Of a DNA stretch of 64,000 bases, positions 48,132 through 59,247 are shown piece after piece. The stretch's first letter is position 1. Every line of letters begins with the position of its first letter. Under the pieces are notes generated by a model. That model ran no database searches. It saw nothing but the letters and a program-made list of their open reading frames with translations, and was not told where the DNA came from. The position numbers and the translations under genes were made by a program. The stretch lies in assembly GCF_024166365.1 (NCBI RefSeq), contig NC_064819.1:206671293-206735292 (forward strand), given 5' to 3'. The DNA is from Elephas maximus indicus. Taxonomy: Eukaryota; Chordata; Mammalia; Proboscidea; Elephantidae.

Positions 48132-48296
48132 AAACACAGACAAAAAACAAAAAAACAAGCCTGTTGCTCTCAAGCCAATTCCAACTCATAAAGACACTGT
48201 AGGACAGAGTAGAACTACCCCATAGGGTTTCCGAGGAGTGCCTGGTGGATTCAAACCTCCGACCTTTTGGTTAGCAACTGTGCCTCCCAGGGCGCC
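48132..48296 (-). mobile_element. AfroSINE at the IL20RA exon 4 splice acceptor
   Basis: Gene-sense short-form copy: the minus strand runs from GGCGCCCTGGGAGGC through CAGTTCT-type core to CTTGTTTTTTTGTTTTTTG, then TCTGTGTTTTGAAG and exon 4. The flanks TTAAGCAGAA (48306-48297) and TGAAGCACAA (48131-48122) agree in 8 of 10 bases, so the target duplication appears to span the exon 4 boundary. Confidence 0.88.
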
Positions 48297-48591
48297 TTCT
48301 GCTTAAGGGCGGGGGAGGGGGAGAGGAGGTTAATAGTATGTTTTTATGTTCAGATGTAAAAATCACCTTAGATAAAACCAAAATATAATCCTACTGGGAC
48401 CAAAGTCCTAAAACCTACCCTCTTACAAGAGATGCCTCAGACTGCTTGAGGGTAGACCAGGTTATGCCAAATCTTGAAACAATCATTTCATAACACCCCA
48501 ACACTCAGGATGTTAAAACAGCAAATTGAAGTGTTATATTTACTGACTTCCTAATCACACAGATGAATAGTACTTGATAGTGATACAGTGA

Positions 48592-48724
48592 AAGATCTTC
48601 GTAACACTCCTGTGACTTGAAAAGTTGGTGGTAAGTAACACTGATATGATTAAAAAAAAAAAAAAATCATATTAGTGTTACTTACCACCAACTTTTCAAG
48701 TCACAGGAGTGTTACGAAGATCTT
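48592..48724. repeat. near-perfect 60-bp inverted repeat (foldback)
   Basis: Left arm 48592-48651 and right arm 48665-48724 are reverse complements with one mismatch, around a 13-A loop. It lies in IL20RA intron 3. Not a transposon end I recognise. Confidence 0.95.
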
Positions 48725-48804
48725 ATATGATTTTACAGGTATAAAAATCAGACATGGAGAAATAAAGACCCAATAAAGACCTATGGAGAAGTGTTTGGAA
48801 TGAT

Positions 48805-49580
48805 CCAGAACGGAAGTCAGGGAACTTTTACCATAAAGGGCCAGACAGTAAACATTTTAGGCTTTGCAGGTCATCTGATCTCTACCACAACTACTCAACT
48901 CTGTTTTCAGTACAGAAGCAGCCACAGAAAATATGTAAACGATGAGCATGGCTGTGTTCCAATAAAACTTTATTTGTGGACACTAAGAATTGAATTTCAT
49001 CGAATTTTCATGTGTCACAAAATATTCTTCTTCTTTTGATTTTTTAGTGGAGATGAAGTTAATGTACCATAAAATTAACCATTTTAAAGTGAACGATTCA
49101 GCGGCATTTAGTATATTCACAGTGTTATACAACCACGACTTTTATCTAATTCCAAAATATTTTCATCACCCCATAAGGCCACCTCATACCCATTAAGCAG
49201 TTATTCCCCATTTCCCTCATGCCCTGGTAACCACCAATCTGCCTTCCGTCTCTATGGAGTTACCTACTCTGGATATTTTGTATAAATGAAACCACATAAC
49301 GTGAGCTAGCTTCTTTCAGGAGGCATAATATTTTAGAGGTTCATCCACACTGTAGCCTGTGACAGTACTTCATGCCTTTTTATGGGTGAATACTACTCCA
49401 TTGTACATGTATAACACAATTTGTTTATCCATTGATGTGTGTGTGTGTGTATTATACATTTAAAAATATAAAATTCTTTCTTAGCGTTTGGGCCACAGAA
49501 AAACAGGAGGAGGAAGAGGGAGGGCTGGATTTGGCCTCAAGATTGTTGTCTGCCCAGTTATTTGCTGACCTCTGATCTAA
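48805..49580. repeat. hAT-Charlie-type element split by an old L1
   Basis: Left half: AAAGGGCCAGACAGTAAAC, GGCTTTGCAGGTCATCTG, TTCCAATAAAACTTTATTTG. Right half near 49498-49578: AAAAACAGGAGGAGGAAG, GGCTGGATTTGGCCT, TTGCTGACCTCTG. The pieces are those of one well-known mammalian hAT family. Confidence 0.72.
49045..49455 (-). repeat. old L1 3' region inside the Charlie element
   Basis: Antisense L1 text on the plus strand: ATGAAACCACATAACGTGAG, GGGTGAATACTACTCCATTG, TTTATCCATTGATG; ends with a (GT)n. Confidence 0.72.
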
Positions 49581-49947
49581 AAGGGCATCAGGGAAAGTCT
49601 CCAGGACTCCAGAAGGGCCTATGAAGTTCATTATGATGGTCCTGAATAATAGGTCTTCCATGGCTGAGTCAGCCACAGATCAAGGGATGGCAAAATTAGA
49701 ACAGCAAACACCAGGAAAATGCTGCCTTAATTCTAGAAATTGCATCGTTACACTACCATGTTTACAAAAAGAAGAGACTTAGTTTGAGGACTGGGGCAAT
49801 CTTTAATTAGTCTTGTGGACATATATCAATAGTTTATAAACCCACAATATTAAAACAATCTGTTAGTTGCTCCTCAAATTACACAGCTCCACCGAATAGT
49901 AAGACAAAATCCAAATCTGATATTATGGGCATCTAACATCAATTTTG

Positions 49948-50191
49948 ATGTGTCTTGCATACTTTGGACGTGTTGTCAGGAGTCTCAATCCCTGGAGAAG
50001 GACATCAAGCTTGGCAGGGTACAGGGTCAGCAGAAAAGAGGAAGACCCTCAATGAGGTAGACTGACACACTGGCTGCAACAATGGGCTCAAGCGTAACGA
50101 TTGTAAGGATGGCGCAGGACTGGGCAGTGTTCTGTTCTTTTGTGCACAGGGTCGCTACGAGTCAGAACTGACTGGACAGCACCTAACAACA
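49948..50191 (+). mobile_element. RTE/BovB-like LINE, short 3' piece, in IL20RA intron 3
   Basis: Severely 5'-truncated copy from CATACTTTGGACGTGTTGTC to CACCTAACAACA. A perfect 12-bp target duplication ACATCAATTTTG (49936-49947 and 50192-50203) flanks it. Confidence 0.95.
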
Positions 50192-50416
50192 ACATCAATT
50201 TTGGAACTGGGAGAGATCTTAGAGATCATTTAGGTAAATCTTTCATTCTAAAAATGAGACTGAGACCTAGCGAGGTGAGGCGCCTTGGCCTGGCCACTCA
50301 GCCAGCCGGTGCAGAATGGAGCCCAGCGTAGTTCTTTGTCTCCTGGATGAGATGGTCGAGAGACTGGGACTGTTAAACCAGGAGGCCATATTTTCTTGAT
50401 ATGAACATATACTTAC

Positions 50417-50595
50417 TTTCTAAATATGGGTAGAACCGTCCAGTTTCTGCCCATTTGGAACAATCTGTTTCCCACATGGCCTTCACGCGGGCATAATACT
50501 GGTGTTCGTAGTTCGAGGTTTCAGCTGAGAGATCACAGTACGTCCTACTGATATTCCTGCACTCAGATTTATCTAGCCATTTCTTTTGTCCATAT
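50417..50595 (-). CDS. IL20RA: IL20RA exon 3 (rest of domain D1)
   Basis: Completes the first fibronectin-III-like domain. It reads YGQKKWLDKSECRNIS, then TYCDLSAETS, YEHQYYARVKAMW and CSKWAETGRFYPY. The Cys residues typical of class II receptor D1 are visible (SEC, TYC, DCS). Donor GTAAGT is at 50416-50411. The acceptor is a tandem TAGCAG. The distal AG (50597-50596) gives exon start 50595 and joins exon 2 as F-I-Y-G-Q, which is the receptor's usual sequence; the proximal AG would add one residue. From memory of the human protein, the sequon NKS is changed to DKS here, while the next one remains as NIS. In phase with exons 2 and 4, no stops. Exon length 179 bp. Confidence 0.96.
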
Positions 50596-50983
50596 CTGCT
50601 AAGAAGGAAACTGTGAATTAATGAGATGTCTCCTGTGATTTACAATTAAATAAAAAAAAAAAACCAGTCATTACATAAAACTGAATGGAAGTTAAGACCT
50701 GCTCTTCAGAAAACAAAAGTGCCTGTCATTGAGATAAAAAAAAAATCTGTTTCTGCTGCTGGCAATTTTTTTCATTAGCTGTCAGGAACATGAGTCAGAG
50801 TTTCTGTAATCACCTTTCTTTTCTGTGAATTATAATGTGCATAGTACATTTTGAAAGCATCTATTCTATTTCTGTAAAGATTTTACATATTGTGGGATTA
50901 ATTCTTCTGGAAATTATTACTTTTTTAGTCCATCACATATATTAAGGTCAGTTTGATGGGTTGTTTTAAGAAAAGCTAATCTT

Positions 50984-51016
50984 CCCCCGCCCCCCCCCCC
51001 CACCCCCCGGCCCGGG
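50984..51016 (+). repeat. C-rich tract
   Basis: CCCCCGCCCCCCCCCCCCC-type run. It is G-rich in the IL20RA transcript and could form a G-quadruplex in intron 2, about 390 bases before exon 3. Confidence 0.8.
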
Positions 51017-51609
51017 AAAAACTTACTTTGGGATTCATACAAAATTTTAAAATCTACTAGGCATCAAGAAGAGTTCTGGGGGAAAATTCACTGGGTTGCA
51101 GTATACACCAAAATCTACATTTTCAATAATTAGAGTGCTGCTGATGATGAAGCTATTGACTAGGTTGTTCATATCTATTATTCCATTCCTTTGTTAAAAA
51201 CACAACAGCCATAGCAAATAGGGAGGGGGGAATATTTTAGCCCTTTTCACATGAAGAGTCTGACATATAGCTTAAGTGGCGTGTAATGAAACAGTCAAAG
51301 AGACACAGTCAGAATACAGAGTTTGTACAACAGAGAATTTGAGAACTTTATCTGAATGCAGGCTATTAGATGCTTTTATTTTGACTAATATTTCAGTGAT
51401 TAATTGCTCCACTATCCTATGCCAGTACAAATCTTTCTGTCTATTGAAGTTTGTAAGAAGTTTTAATCAGGTTAGGGAATTTTCTCCATGGCTTTCAGCC
51501 TAGGCTTCTCCTAGGCCAGAGACTTATGTAAGAAATATCCAAAGGCTCCGGCAAATAACTAATTCAGCCCAACATGAAGGGAATTGAGTTTTGTTAAATA
51601 ATAACAACA

Positions 51610-51800
51610 GCAGCAGCAACAGCACCTCCCATTTACTGAGTGACTACTACTTGTCTGGTGCTTTAAATTCAGTAATAATTCACAACAAGCCCAAGGAGTT
51701 GGGTACTACTATTATTCCCACTATCCGTATCAGGGCCATGCAGAGAGTAAGTGGTGGAGTCTTTCATTCCAAAGCCCATGTTCTGTCACGGTATGTACTG
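51610..51800 (+). repeat. MIR in IL20RA intron 2
   Basis: CATTTACTGAGTGACTACTA, GGTACTACTATTATTCCCAC and AGAGTAAGTGGTGGAG. Confidence 0.72.
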
Positions 51801-52098
51801 CCTCCTTAATCAAACGGATAACATAAGAGAAGGAACTAGTCTATCAGACCACCATCTAAACATAATGACAGCTGATCAGATAGAAAACACAATGCATGTG
51901 AACAATGCAGCTAGTTTGTGCAGAGTACAAACTGGTTCTTGACCAAGAAGGATTAATTCAACAAGCATTTCTTGAGCACTACAACATGGCCATCATTCCA
52001 CTTGGCTCTGCAGACACAGAGCACACACAACAGCCACAGAGCTCAGTTAAACAGAGAAGATGGAGAACCATATATTTGCGGTAAAATGTGATGAGGGT

Positions 52099-52275
52099 TA
52101 AACCAAACCAAACCAAACCAAACCAAACCCAGTGCCGTCGAGTTGATTCCAACTCATAGCGACCCTATAGGACAGAGTAGAACTGTCCCATAGAGTTTCC
52201 AAGGAGCGACTGGCGGATTCGAACTGCCGATGCTTTGGTTAGCAGCTGTAGCACTTAACCACTACTCCACCGGCG
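52099..52275 (-). mobile_element. AfroSINE with (AAACC)n tail, IL20RA intron 2
   Basis: Gene-sense short-form copy. The tail has expanded to about five AAACC units (52099-52129); core GCCGTCGAGTTGATTCC and head ACTCCACCGGCGTTTC. Confidence 0.92.
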
Positions 52276-52329
52276 TTTCAGGCTAGGGGAAATACTAGGT
52301 GAATGCAGATGACATGGACTCTTAAGGCC

Positions 52330-53385
52330 GCGCCAGGCAAAGGCCTTCAAAAAACAGTGGGGTTTAAGCTGAGAACATGAAGGATGAAAGTCTTAAGAAT
52401 TAAACAAGAAAAGGAAGTAGTGTTTCAGAAAGAAGGAACAGCTTGGGTGAAGGACAGACACTTTGAAAAAACAGAGTTTTGGTGTGGCTGGACTGTGGAA
52501 GTGGGGCACGGCAGCAGGAGTCTGAAGTGGTAGGCAGAGGCAGAAGGAGGGCCATGCTAGGAGGTATGAAGCATATTAAAGGGATTTTAGCAGGGGTGTT
52601 GGGGGACAAGATCACAGACATGTTTTAGACAGCCAACACCTGTGGTAGTGTGGAGACTGTAACGGATAGAGATGAGGAATGGCAGCCTGGGGCACAGCGG
52701 AGAGGATACTGCAGTGGTCCAGGTGGAAGACAGAGGTGTCTTGGACAAGGATGGTGGCAGTGGAACTAATAAGGATAGGACAAAAATAAGAAATATTAGG
52801 AGACAGAACTTGGTAACTGAGCACACGTAAGAGATTGGGAGTCCCCGGGTAGTACAAATGGCTGATGCGCTTGGCTACTAATTGAAAGGTTAGTGGTTAG
52901 GGTCCATCCAGAGGCAGAAGGAAGGGAGGCCTGGCGATCTGCTTCTGAAAAATCAGCCATTGAAAACCCTGTGGAGCACAGTTCTACTCTGACACACGTG
53001 GGGTCACCATGAGTTGGAACAGGCTCGATGGGAGATTATGAAAATGAAGATGTTAACAATGACGCCTGTTTGTCTGGGCAGATAGGTGGAAGAGTGATAC
53101 ATTTACCAACATAAGAATACTGAAGAAGAGTGGGTTTGGGGAGTGGGGGTGGTGACTGGAGGAGGGAAGAATGAGTTCAGCTTTTGATATGTTGAGCTTG
53201 AGTTATGTAGGAAATATCCAAATTAATTTGTCCAGCAGGTAGTGACACCCAGGAGAGGTGTGAGTGGGAGGCAGAGGTTTTAGAGTCAATGGCTTAAAAC
53301 TGCTCATTAAATGCATAGGCGTGAATGAAGTTATCCATGGAAAGAAAGCAAAGCTTAGGATAAAACTTCAGAAGCATCAAGATTT
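52330..53385 (-). repeat. L2 split by an AfroSINE
   Basis: Antisense L2: CTGAGAACATGAAGGATG, GGAACAGCTTGGGTGAAGG, GATACTGCAGTGGTCCAGG, and after the SINE GATATGTTGAGCTTGAG. Confidence 0.7.
52838..53032 (+). mobile_element. AfroSINE (long subtype), IL20RA intron 2
   Basis: GGGAGTCCCCGGGTAGTAC to GGAACAGGCTCGATGG; GAGATT repeats at both ends. Confidence 0.87.
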
Positions 53386-53396
53386 AAAGGTTGGTG

Positions 53397-53910
53397 TGTA
53401 ATGGACTGAACTGTGTCCCCACAAATGTATGTGTCAACTTGGTTAGGCCATGTGTGGTTGTCCTCCATTTTGTGATTTTCCTACGTGTTATAAATCATAA
53501 TCTCTGCCTGTGGTTAAAAAGGATTAGGGTGGAATGTAACACTCTTGCTCAGGTCACATCCCTGATGCAATGTAAAGGGAGTTTCCCTGAGGTGTGGCCT
53601 GCATCACCTTTTATCTTACAAGAGATAAGAGGGAAGTAAGCAGAGAGTTGGGGATCCCATTCCACCAAGAAATCAGCACCGGGAGCACAGTGCATCTTTT
53701 GGACCCAGGGTCCCTGCACCTGAGAAACTCAGGGGAAGATTGAGTACAAGGACCTTCCCCTAGAGTCGACAGAGAGAGAAAGCCTTACCCTGGAGCCAAC
53801 GCCCTGAATTTGGACTTTAAGCCTACTTCACTGTGAGGAAATAAATTTCTCTTTTTTAAAGCTATCCACTGGTGGTATTTCTGTTACAGCAGCACTAGAT
53901 GACCAAGACA
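53397..53910 (+). mobile_element. solo LTR, ERVL-MaLR type, IL20RA intron 2
   Basis: TGTAATGGACTGAACTGTG to AGATGACCAAGACA; no clear target duplication. Confidence 0.83.
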
Positions 53911-54182
53911 GCTGGGTACACAGCAGACTTAGAAATAGCAGCTAAAGAGGAAAAAGAGGTGTCACAAATGTTAAGTAACAGCATATCTTGTGAAGGAAGA
54001 AATGCCAACTTTGTCAAGAATTGCCAAAGCTTAGGGATGCCTTCCCTTTTCAGAATACGGCAACAGATTTCTATAGTAGACCCTGAAAGTAAATATCTCC
54101 CATTTCGTTAGGTACCATACCTGCCAAAACATTAGAAATATAGTTAGAACTTGTTGGCCAGACTTTTCCATTTAAGTCATCA

Positions 54183-54455
54183 CCATTGCCCAGGAGCTTT
54201 CAAACTTTTCTGACTGTGATCCACAGACAGAAATACATTTTACATTGTGATAAAGCTCATAAAATATACATATACCTAACATACTATAACAAAAGTTTTA
54301 CAGTCCACAAACTTTATTACACGCCATGCACTCAGTTAATTTCCATTCTACTCCACACCATTCCATTAAAAATAATGCTGGTTTTGTCCCTTGAAATTGA
54401 TCTCATGACTCATTGATGGGTCTTGATTTATGGTTTGAAAAATGTTGCCATAGCT
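54183..54455. repeat. non-autonomous hAT-like element
   Basis: GAGCTTTCAAACTTTTCTG, GTGATCCACAGACAGAAAT, then GACTCATTGATGGGTC and GGTTTGAAAAATGTTG: inverted ends of a family with TTTCAAAC/GTTTGAAA termini. Confidence 0.5.
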
Positions 54456-54664
54456 TATCTGATCTTCCCTCCTCAAACTTCTTCACTCTGGGAGGGGCAG
54501 GGCAGCTTCCCATGGCAGATGCTGATGAAGGAAAATATGCTCTTTATTGCATTCAGTAAAAAACGCTTAGAAAGTCTGACAAGCTGATAGACCTAAGTCA
54601 TTTAACAAGCATTATGCATGGCAAAAAGTCATGTGGTGTCCTCAGTGATCTCTGACTATTTTCT

Positions 54665-54937
54665 AGTAATAATAGGAAACATTTACCAGGTGCCTATTAT
54701 ATGCTGGGATAGGTGCCTTGGGCTGACATACTTTATCTCGTTTGATTATCATTAACAACTCTAAGAGGTAGGTACCATTATTTTCATCCCATTTTACAGA
54801 TGTGGAAACTGAGGCTCAGTGAGATTAAGGGATCCACTCAAGTTCACATGTCTAGTAAAAGGCATATCTGGGATTTGAACCAGGGTTCCCCGATATCAAA
54901 CCCTGTGCTCTAAGTGCTACTCTATTATTTTCTGCAT
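54665..54937 (+). repeat. MIR, nearly complete
   Basis: CCAGGTGCCTATTATATGCT, CCCATTTTACAGATGTGGA, AACTGAGGCTCAGTGAG and TGGGATTTGAACCAGGG. Confidence 0.88.
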
Positions 54938-56065
54938 TAAGTTCATTTGCAGATATCATTTAAACGTTTGTTAAAATTCTGTCTTTTACTTGAAAATACG
55001 CTTCACTTAAAAGTATAAAAATATAGTATGTAACAGTCTGGCTCTGAACCCGGGGACTGTCTGACTACAAACCTGAGCTGGGGCCCTCTGGCAGTGAAAT
55101 CTGCCTCCCTGTGTTCCCACACAGCGTCCACATGTACGGACACGAAGAATGCCTACATGGCAAGCTTCTTTTTAAACATCCCTTTTTAAAAAGTTGCACA
55201 ATTTAAATTATCTACTCTCACAGAGCAGTTCTAACTAGGTCTATGTGTTTTTTTACTCTTTCTGAATCACATAAACATATGAAGGACAGAGCAAGCTCTT
55301 TGCTCCACCTAATGGAAGAGGAGGTGAGGACATAATTGTGAGCTATTTCCACTGCAGTGATATCTTTTTTCCTACAACAGTCTCCTGAGAAACGCTGTGG
55401 AAACGAGAGTGACCTCTTATCTAAAGTGGTCACTGTGAATAGCAGCTGAAGCCTTTCACTGGGTTTAGTAGTCAGAATTCTTTTTTTTCCCCAAAGTAAA
55501 AAATTACTTTATTGTTTTTATAAACATGGCACATGTTTTTTCATTCAAACAATCAAAACGTTCAGAAAAATACAGTCAAGAGAGAAAAAAATCACTCTGA
55601 AACCCATCACCCTAAAACATTTGGTATTCATGATACTGGACATCTTGACATGCTTACATGTAGAGGGATGATCAGACAGCTGAAAAGATGGAGAAAAATG
55701 AGATTATAATACAGATGTGGTTTTAATGAAAGTATTAGACTTTACTTGATTTAAACTTTTTAAAAAAACTGAAGTGAAAAAAAGTTTAATTAAAAAAAAA
55801 GAAGTTGAAATTAAAGAAATTTCTGAAGTTCAGACATCTTGTCACCACAAGAGGTATCAGTTCTTAAATGATCTTTTAAATTAGGAAAACAGTTTATGAA
55901 AAATATTGAGTTTAGTTATTAAAACAATGAAACAGTCCCATTTTAGAGGACATCTAATAGTCTCTTGTTATGAAAACTAACACACTTCTATTTTCCCCCC
56001 ACTTTCTGATTTTGTTAGATATACTACTGTTTAAATTCAAACATTTACATGGAGCTCTATAGCCA

Positions 56066-56320
56066 TCTCCCATGTGTTTGTCAGTTTGTCATACTGTGGG
56101 GGCTTGCGTGTTGCTGTGATGCTGGAAGCTATGCCACTGGTATTCAGGTAGAGGGTCAGCGGAAAAGAGGAAGACCCTCAGCGAGATGGACTGACACAGT
56201 GGCTGCAACAATGGGCTCAAGCATAACTATTTTAAGAATGGTGCAGGACCAAGCAGTGTTTCGTTCTGTGGTACACAGGTCGCTATGAGTCGGAACTGAC
56301 TCGATGGCACCTAACAACAA
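56066..56320 (+). mobile_element. 255-bp non-autonomous RTE derivative, IL20RA intron 2
   Basis: 5' UTR of the RTE (TTTGTCAGTTTGTCATACTG to GGTATTCAGG) is joined directly to its 3' end (TAGAGGGTCAGCGGAAAAG to CACCTAACAACAA). A perfect 9-bp duplication CTATAGCCA (56057-56065 and 56321-56329) shows it inserted as this unit. It carries no coding capacity. Confidence 0.85.
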
Positions 56321-56879
56321 CTATAGCCACAATTTGCATCACTGGTTAGTCTCAGTTCAGCATTTAGATGGATTCAAAGGATGTTACTAGTCATTCTGCC
56401 ACAATTTTGTCAGTACTAAATTCTTCACTCGTGGTCGTCTTCACCTCAACAGCTAGATATCATTTTTAACCAGTAGCCTACCCCCCAAGGTTTCAAGGGA
56501 GTGACATTCCCTGAGTTCCCACCTGCTTGAAAATACATCCCTTGAATTTGATGAGTCTAAGGTCACACTTGTTTTTCCCTCATAAGTTGTTTTATCACTC
56601 TCTTCTATTATTGAGTGTTGCCAGACAGAAATCCCTCTCCTTCCCTACTTTTCCTCACTTGTATTCTGCTTTAGCTAGAAGGCCATGAAATTATTTCATT
56701 TTCTTAAAGTTCAATAACTTCACCAGGATATAGATTTCTACCGTTTTTATTAAAAATTTCTGGGCAAAGCATGCATTTATGATGTGCAACTTCAGATATC
56801 ATTAACTGCTTAATCATTACTAAGTGTATGATCTTGAGTAAGGGCTTAAATGTTCTCTCAAGAGTAAAATAAGGATAAA

Positions 56880-57040
56880 CCTGTTGCTGTCGAGTTGATC
56901 CTGACTCATAGCGACCCTGTAGGACAGAGCAGAACCACTCCATACGGTTTCCAAGGAGTCGCTGCTAGATTTGAACTGCTGACTTTTGGTTAGCAGCTGT
57001 AGCTCACCATAGCTCTTAACCCCTCTGCCACCAGGGTGCC
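56880..57040 (-). mobile_element. AfroSINE, IL20RA intron 2
   Basis: Gene-sense copy with a 14-bp duplication AAAATAAGGATAAA/AAAATAGGGATAAA (56866-56879, 57041-57054). An internal duplication GTAGCTCACCATAGCTC lies near the head. Confidence 0.93.
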
Positions 57041-57469
57041 AAAATAGGGATAAAAATAGTAATTATCCCATAGGGTTGTTGGGACAATTGAGATAATCTA
57101 TGTAAAGTATTTAAAACAGTGCCCAGCATACAATAGACACGCAATAAATGTAAACTAGTTTTTTATTATTATCATCACTGAAAAGTTTTCTTCTGTTATA
57201 TTTTAAAATGTCTTTTTCTGTTCCATTTGTTTTTCCTAATCTATAATCCTTGTTTAGAATAATTTTTATCTTTGTCTACCATGTCTCTGGTTATGTTTTC
57301 AATCAGGTTTACTCTATTTTTTGGTATCTTATAATAGATTTTTCATCTCTAGATAATATTTTTTCCTAAGCTCTGCCCACTTGCTTTTAAAACAGTGTCT
57401 TTCCTGTCATTTCAGAATCTCTTTGAGCCTTACTTTTAGAGAGATAGTCTTGTTTATGGACTCTATAAC

Positions 57470-57964
57470 TGTCATGAATTGAACTGTGTCCCCCCAACAT
57501 ATCTGTCAGCTTGGTTAGATCATGATTCCCTTGTATGATTGTCTACCATTTTACCTTCTGATGAGATTTCCCTATGTGTTGTAAATCCTATCACTATGAC
57601 GTAGTAAGATGGATTAGTGGCAGTTATGCTGATGAGGTCTCCAAGATTAGATAGTGTCTTAAGCCAATCTCTTTTGAGATATAAAAGAGAGAAGTGAGCA
57701 GAGAGTGGGGACCTCATACCACCAAGGAAGCAGTGCCAGAAGCAGAGCGTGTCCTTTGGACCTGAAGTTCCTGCACTGAGATGCTCCCATACCAAGGAAG
57801 ACTGATGACAAGGACCTTCCTCCAGAGCCGACAGAGAGAGAAAGCCTTCCCCGGCACCCTGAATTTGGACTTCTAGCCTGCTGGACTGTGAGAGAATAAA
57901 TTCTCTTTGTTAAAGCCATCCACTTGTGGTATTTCTGTTACAGCAGCACTAGATGACTAAGACA
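57470..57964 (+). mobile_element. solo LTR, ERVL-MaLR type, IL20RA intron 2
   Basis: TGTCATGAATTGAACTGTG to AGATGACTAAGACA, with a perfect 5-bp duplication ATAAC (57465-57469 and 57965-57969). Best-preserved LTR of this family in the window. Confidence 0.92.
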
Positions 57965-58621
57965 ATAACTATGAAAAATTATTTGTCTAGATTCTTCTAT
58001 TTCCATGGACAAGTTTTCAGGAACTTTTAGGTGTGACATTTTTGCCTCTTTTCCTCTTTCAGTAATTATAGATAGGTACCATGCTGGTTTCTTTGAGATT
58101 ATTACTCTTTGAATAGGGCCAGTTGTTTGTTCAATATTAGTCAAACGAGTATAGGAGTAAAAAAAAAAAAAAAAAAATTAGGAGTAGGGGTCAGGTAATT
58201 TTTTTTTTTTTGCTCTCCACAGTTTTCATTTGTGTTTTTGTAAAAAGCCCCTCACCAAATCGGCCATTCTCTTCGCCTGGAAGCTTGCCTGCCTTTGGGT
58301 TTTGACCTGTAGGAGACTGATGTGGTTCATAACACAAGCATCAGGGCACAGGCTTTCTGGATTGCCTCCCAGTCATCGTCACCTCCTTTCTCTCACTCCA
58401 GGCTTCTCCCTGGGCTGTGACTATGCATCTATAATGGATATGTTATTTGATCCTGATTTCTCTTTCGCTCCCCCTTCTCTGACATTCTGCGGCACCAAAC
58501 TGGGGTTCCATTTCAATTCTTAGTGGCAGAAATCCTTAAATTTCCACATCCTTAGATTGTTGGATATGCTTTCCTTTACTTGTAAAGTAAGTATTTACTT
58601 ACTCCTACTGTTGAAGTTCTA

Positions 58622-58784
58622 TACCAAACCAAACTCGTTGCTGTCAAGTCGATTCCAACTCATAGCTACCCTACAGGACAGAGTAGTAGTGCCCCATAGA
58701 GTTTCCAAAGAGTGCCTGGTAGATTGAAACTGCCTTTTGGTTAGCAGCTGTGGCTTTTAATCACTATGCCACCAGGGTTTCCAC
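58622..58784 (-). mobile_element. AfroSINE, IL20RA intron 2
   Basis: Gene-sense short-form copy with a 10-bp duplication TGAAGTTCTA (58612-58621 and 58785-58794). Confidence 0.94.
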
Positions 58785-59247
58785 TGAAGTTCTAGAAGGT
58801 ATATATTTGCTTTCATCTTCTGTGGTTGTTCTCCTTCAGCTCCCACGGTATTTGGCACATGTGTTTCATAGTTTGTGGTTTGGGGTGGTGGCCCTTTCCT
58901 TCATTTCTTTGAAGACAGACATTGTCTATCTGCTTTGCATTCTTTCTTGCTTGCAATGAGTTTTGAGAGAAAGATGAAAAGTAAAAATGCCCGTTTGCTG
59001 CTATCTTTAAAAGGAGCAGCTAGCTGCACAGAAATCTGCATTCAGTTTCACTAAGTCTAAGAATGTCTGCAATTCCAGTAGGCTTAGAGGTTTTAGAGAT
59101 GATGTGTTTTCTTGTTTGCTCATTCATAGCACAATGTTTTATATCAGACACTTATTTAATACCATAGATGGTTTATCTTCGCACAAGTAACAGGAGTTGC
59201 AGTCTTGTGTTTATACATTAGCCGAAGGAAAAAGAACCAAAACTTAC

